Assembly: GCA_017465465.1 (NCBI GenBank)
Contig: JAFTWE010000005.1
Span: 1 to 43,406 of the forward strand
Source: Clostridia bacterium
GTDB taxonomy: Bacteria > Bacillota > Clostridia > Oscillospirales > Acutalibacteraceae
Direction: 5' to 3'
DNA length: 43,406 nt
How positions within the stretch are numbered: position 1 is the first letter of the stretch; each line of letters begins with the position of its first letter. The notes beneath the pieces are model-generated. The model saw only the letters and a list, made by a program, of their open reading frames with translations, did no database searches and was not told the origin of the DNA. A program made the position numbers and the translations under genes. Positions 41,366 to 43,406 of this stretch are shown piece by piece.

Positions 41366-41409
41366 ATTATATACTTATTTAGGATAAAGTCAACCTAAAA
41401 TTTATCCTA
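41366..41409 (-). promoter_or_regulatory. phd-doc promoter and operator
   Basis: Minus strand TTGACT (41388-41393), 16 bp, TATAAT (41366-41371). Inverted repeat TAGGATAAA/TTTATCCTA (41380-41388/41401-41409) brackets the -35 box and is the likely Phd operator. Confidence 0.75.
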
Positions 41410-41542
41410 TCATATCACACTACTCCATACCCAAGCCAACACTATCGGTAAAACTGTTGAACTGGTAACTAATGCCGAAACATTATAATAAAAGTGAAAA
41501 TCCACTTGGTCCGCTTTAATAAAATATGTAAGAAAACGGAAC

Positions 41543-42133
41543 TCACACAAAAAATGTATGAATTCCGTTTTTGAATGTATTTTGCTTAAAAGAAAGGGTA
41601 TTATTTAAAATCACTTCCAAAAAGTCGCATAATTCTTCAGGGGTTTCTTTCATTCCGCTTTCAAACCAGCATCGTAAAACTCCGCTGCAGCCAACGGAAA
41701 TATAGTGATAAAGCCATTGCTTCTGACTGTCATTCAACTGAGGATACCGCGCCGAAAACTTTGGCCCTACATGAGAATAGCAAACATCAAAAACTGCCGA
41801 GGGAAAACTTAAATCACCGTTTTCAGAGCAAATAATTTCAAAGGTTTCTGATTCTGATTTTACCGCACCCAGTATCTTCAGCATAATTTCACGGCTTGAA
41901 TCCGCATGAATATTTGAAACAAAATTTTTCAGTCTGATGAGTATATCCTGCTTGATGTTATCGAACAAATCATAGACATCATAATAATATTTATAAAAAG
42001 TGGACCTGTTAATCTGAGCTAATTCACAGATTTTTTTAACTGTGATTTTTTCAAGAGGCGTGTCTTTTAACAAGTCAAAAAAAGCTTTCCGAATTACCGT
42101 TTTGGTATAACGAACTCTTGCATCCTGTCCCAT
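41543..42133 (-). CDS. TetR/AcrR family regulator
   Basis: A 196-residue protein, ATG preceded by AAAGGGG. The N-terminal HTH is clear (ITVKKICELAQINRSTFYKYYYDVYDLFDNI, about 29-59); the C-terminal ~130 residues fit the TetR_C_33/DUF-type domain of Firmicutes regulators. It should repress transcription until it binds a ligand. Overlapping inverted repeats at its own promoter indicate autoregulation. The neighbouring membrane protein gene (42258) is co-directional but upstream with a terminator between, so it is not the obvious target. Confidence 0.87.
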   Translation of the reverse strand: MGQDARVRYTKTVIRKAFFDLLKDTPLEKITVKKICELAQINRSTFYKYYYDVYDLFDNIKQDILIRLKNFVSNIHADSSREIMLKILGAVKSESETFEIICSENGDLSFPSAVFDVCYSHVGPKFSARYPQLNDSQKQWLYHYISVGCSGVLRCWFESGMKETPEELCDFLEVILNNTLSFKQNTFKNGIHTFFV

Positions 42134-42163
42134 AACATACCCCTTTCAACTGAATACAACTAA

Positions 42164-42195
42164 ATTATACAACATTGTGTTGCCAAAGTCAACAC
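42164..42195 (-). promoter_or_regulatory. Promoter and operator of the TetR gene
   Basis: Minus strand TTGACT (42187-42192), 17 bp, TATAAT (42164-42169). Two overlapping inverted repeats, CAACA/TGTTG (42170-42182) and GTGTTG/CAACAC (42177-42195), cover the spacer and -35. Confidence 0.75.
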
Positions 42196-42222
42196 TTGTC
42201 TATTTTACCCCTCCCCTAAAAA

Positions 42223-42256
42223 GAAACCGCAACACCTCTCGGCATTGCGGTTTTGA
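42223..42256 (-). terminator. Terminator of the polytopic membrane protein gene
   Basis: AACCGCAA pairs with TTGCGGTT across a 12-base loop; a T-rich tail (TTTCTTTTT) follows on the minus strand. Confidence 0.75.
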
Positions 42257-42257
42257 T

Positions 42258-43166
42258 TTAATGAACTTTTTGTTTAATTTGTTCCTGTGCGTTCTTTTTA
42301 TCAAAGAATGATGTAAAGTTGATTATAAACAAAAGTGCGTAAGCAACCCACATGGGGAGATTTTCAATAAATGCGCTCTTACCAACTGTTACAAGAAGAA
42401 CAAGCATAATTATAAGCACCGCCACAAAAACAACGGTGGCGATTATGTATCGTTTCTCCTTTTTCTTTGATTTATGAAGGAGGAAAATAATCACACCGGC
42501 CGCGCCGAGGAAAGCAAAAATCAGCGCTGTTGCCCAATGAGCAAGGCACCTTGCAGTCATCACCAGGTCAAGGCCTGCAGAGGGAACATTGATTGTTACA
42601 AAAATTGCGGCACATCCAAGTGAAGTTACAAATACGCCCGCCTTACCCTGATAATTATTTTTGCGATACATATAAAGAGTGTTTGTAAAAATTGAAAGTG
42701 AAGCCAGAACGCCCCAGATTTTGAAATACCACGGGTAACGAAGACCAAGCATACTTGCGGTAACATCGGTCAGGATATTGCCGAACTGAGCAGGAAAGCT
42801 CAAAAATCCGTACCAGGTGATAAATGCAAAGCCTGCAATCAGGTTTACTGCGCAGAAAATTGCGGTAGCCTTGTTAAGCTCTTTTGCAAAAAGGATTTTT
42901 CTGATAAACAAGCCATAAAGCAGCAACAAAACAGTTGAGAACACTACCCACAGCCAATAGTGAGCTTCATTGGCATAAAGAGGTTCATAGAGCATGCCGT
43001 CAAATTTACTGACAAAATCTTCGGCAGGTAAGTTCATATCGGCCTCGGTAGGGATTATGTAGGGATATTTGTCCCATTTCATAAAAACGGACATCCACAC
43101 ACCGTACACAACCGCAATCACACCCCATAGCCAGGTGTAAGCGTTTTTCATTTTATTATTTACCAT
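42258..43166 (-). CDS. Polytopic membrane protein, unknown
   Basis: A 302-residue protein; ATG 43164-43166 follows GAGGTGG. About eight hydrophobic helices are spread over the length (for example residues 11-27, 70-88, 103-124, 146-165, 178-197, 211-230, 242-264, 273-290). A soluble loop of ~45 residues follows the first helix (WDKYPYIIPTEADMNLP). No family is recognised. Tryptophans and histidines in helices (HYWLWVVF, CLAHWATALIF) do not form a known motif. The promoter is not clear. Confidence 0.7.
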   Translation of the reverse strand: MVNNKMKNAYTWLWGVIAVVYGVWMSVFMKWDKYPYIIPTEADMNLPAEDFVSKFDGMLYEPLYANEAHYWLWVVFSTVLLLLYGLFIRKILFAKELNKATAIFCAVNLIAGFAFITWYGFLSFPAQFGNILTDVTASMLGLRYPWYFKIWGVLASLSIFTNTLYMYRKNNYQGKAGVFVTSLGCAAIFVTINVPSAGLDLVMTARCLAHWATALIFAFLGAAGVIIFLLHKSKKKEKRYIIATVVFVAVLIIMLVLLVTVGKSAFIENLPMWVAYALLFIINFTSFFDKKNAQEQIKQKVH

Positions 43167-43276
43167 AAAACCACCTCTTGGTTTCATTTTACAACTGATT
43201 CACACTAAAAGCAACATAATTATTTAATATATATCATTATTCATCCGTAAATTTAATTTTTATTATATTATAGCAC

Positions 43277-43305
43277 TTGACAAAAAGCAAACAATAGTTT
43301 ATAAT
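43277..43305 (+). promoter_or_regulatory. tRNA-Pro promoter
   Basis: TTGACA (43277-43282), 17 bp, TATAAT (43300-43305), 25 nt before the tRNA. Confidence 0.9.
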
Positions 43306-43330
43306 ATCATCCGTTGCGAATATTGCAATT

Positions 43331-43406
43331 CGGGGTGTAGCGCAGTTGGTAGCGCGCCTGCTTTGGGAGCAGGATGTCGGGAGTTCGAGTCTCTTCACTC
43401 CGACCA
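43331..43406 (+). tRNA. tRNA-Pro (UGG)
   Basis: Complete 76-nt gene ending with CCA at the last base of the window; anticodon arm CCTGC-TTTGGGA-GCAGG, T loop TTCGAGT. Acceptor CGGGGTG pairs with CACTCCG using one G-T pair. Confidence 0.95.

Noticed and set aside
1..43406. CRISPR array, rRNA genes or full insertion sequence
   Set aside because: No regularly spaced repeats, no rRNA-like stretches and no transposase gene were seen on either strand.

Overview
The window reads as chromosome of an anaerobic, low-GC, Gram-positive gut-type bacterium of the class Clostridia, most likely Oscillospiraceae/Ruminococcaceae. The evidence is strong AGGAGG ribosome binding sites, TTGACA-17-TATAAT promoters, tRNA genes with encoded CCA, the recA-recX-rimO-pgsA gene order, a DUF3794 (SPOCS)+LysM sporulation-type protein, a YitT protein and a CD3324-like regulator. 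The assignment is by gene content only; no species can be named.

Layout. (1) 1-8060 is largely an integrative, mobilizable element: a partial Xre-type membrane regulator reading off the left edge, then a co-directional block of Cys-rich protein, DUF927 helicase/primase-like ATPase, MobC, relaxase, small protein, ParB-like protein, excisionase-like HTH and tyrosine integrase. No type IV secretion genes are present, so it would need a helper. A tRNA-Trp gene sits just beyond the integrase and shares an 11-bp word with the integrase-proximal DNA, a candidate attachment core. (2) 8276-8437 holds two tRNA genes (Trp, CAU-anticodon Ile2/Met), followed by a monocistronic gene for a 52-residue acidic peptide. 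(3) 8789-11716 is a copper operon: CsoR operator and promoter, csoR, and copA with a CopZ-like domain fused in frame at its end behind an internal ribosome binding site. (4) 11772-18310 (minus strand) is housekeeping: recA-recX-rimO-pgsA, then a DUF5696-type membrane-anchored protein and an unknown protein. (5) 18364-25049 (plus): rpmB, a CDP-glycerol glycerophosphotransferase-like enzyme, a PlsC-like acyltransferase with a zinc ribbon, a metallophosphoesterase, an AI-2E family permease and a SPOCS/LysM protein. (6) 25050-28990: a structured intergenic region, a YitT membrane protein, a striking HTH-membrane-lipase fusion and a GT2 glycosyltransferase. (7) 29008-32358: metG and tatD separated by a 272-bp inverted-repeat element, then tRNA-Met and tRNA-Glu. 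(8) 32430-43406: acetyltransferase, tyrosine phosphatase, secreted GH43, an MMPL transporter with six degenerate repeats in its large extracytoplasmic domain, a DMT exporter, a CD3324-like protein with a long extra domain, a Phd-Doc toxin-antitoxin pair, a TetR regulator, a polytopic membrane protein and tRNA-Pro.

How the parts work together. The element encodes DNA processing (MobC/relaxase), integration/excision (Int/Xis-like) and plasmid-like maintenance functions (DUF927 ATPase, ParB). The copper operon is a self-contained sensor/pump/chaperone unit. Envelope functions recur through the rest (pgsA, glycerophosphotransferase, acyltransferase, lipase fusion, GT2, MMPL, GH43). The most unusual items are the HTH-TM-lipase fusion, the repeat-bearing MMPL protein, the CopA-CopZ in-frame fusion with an internal start, the 29-bp palindrome inside parB, the 52-aa acidic peptide, and the inverted-repeat element that supplies the metG stop codon.
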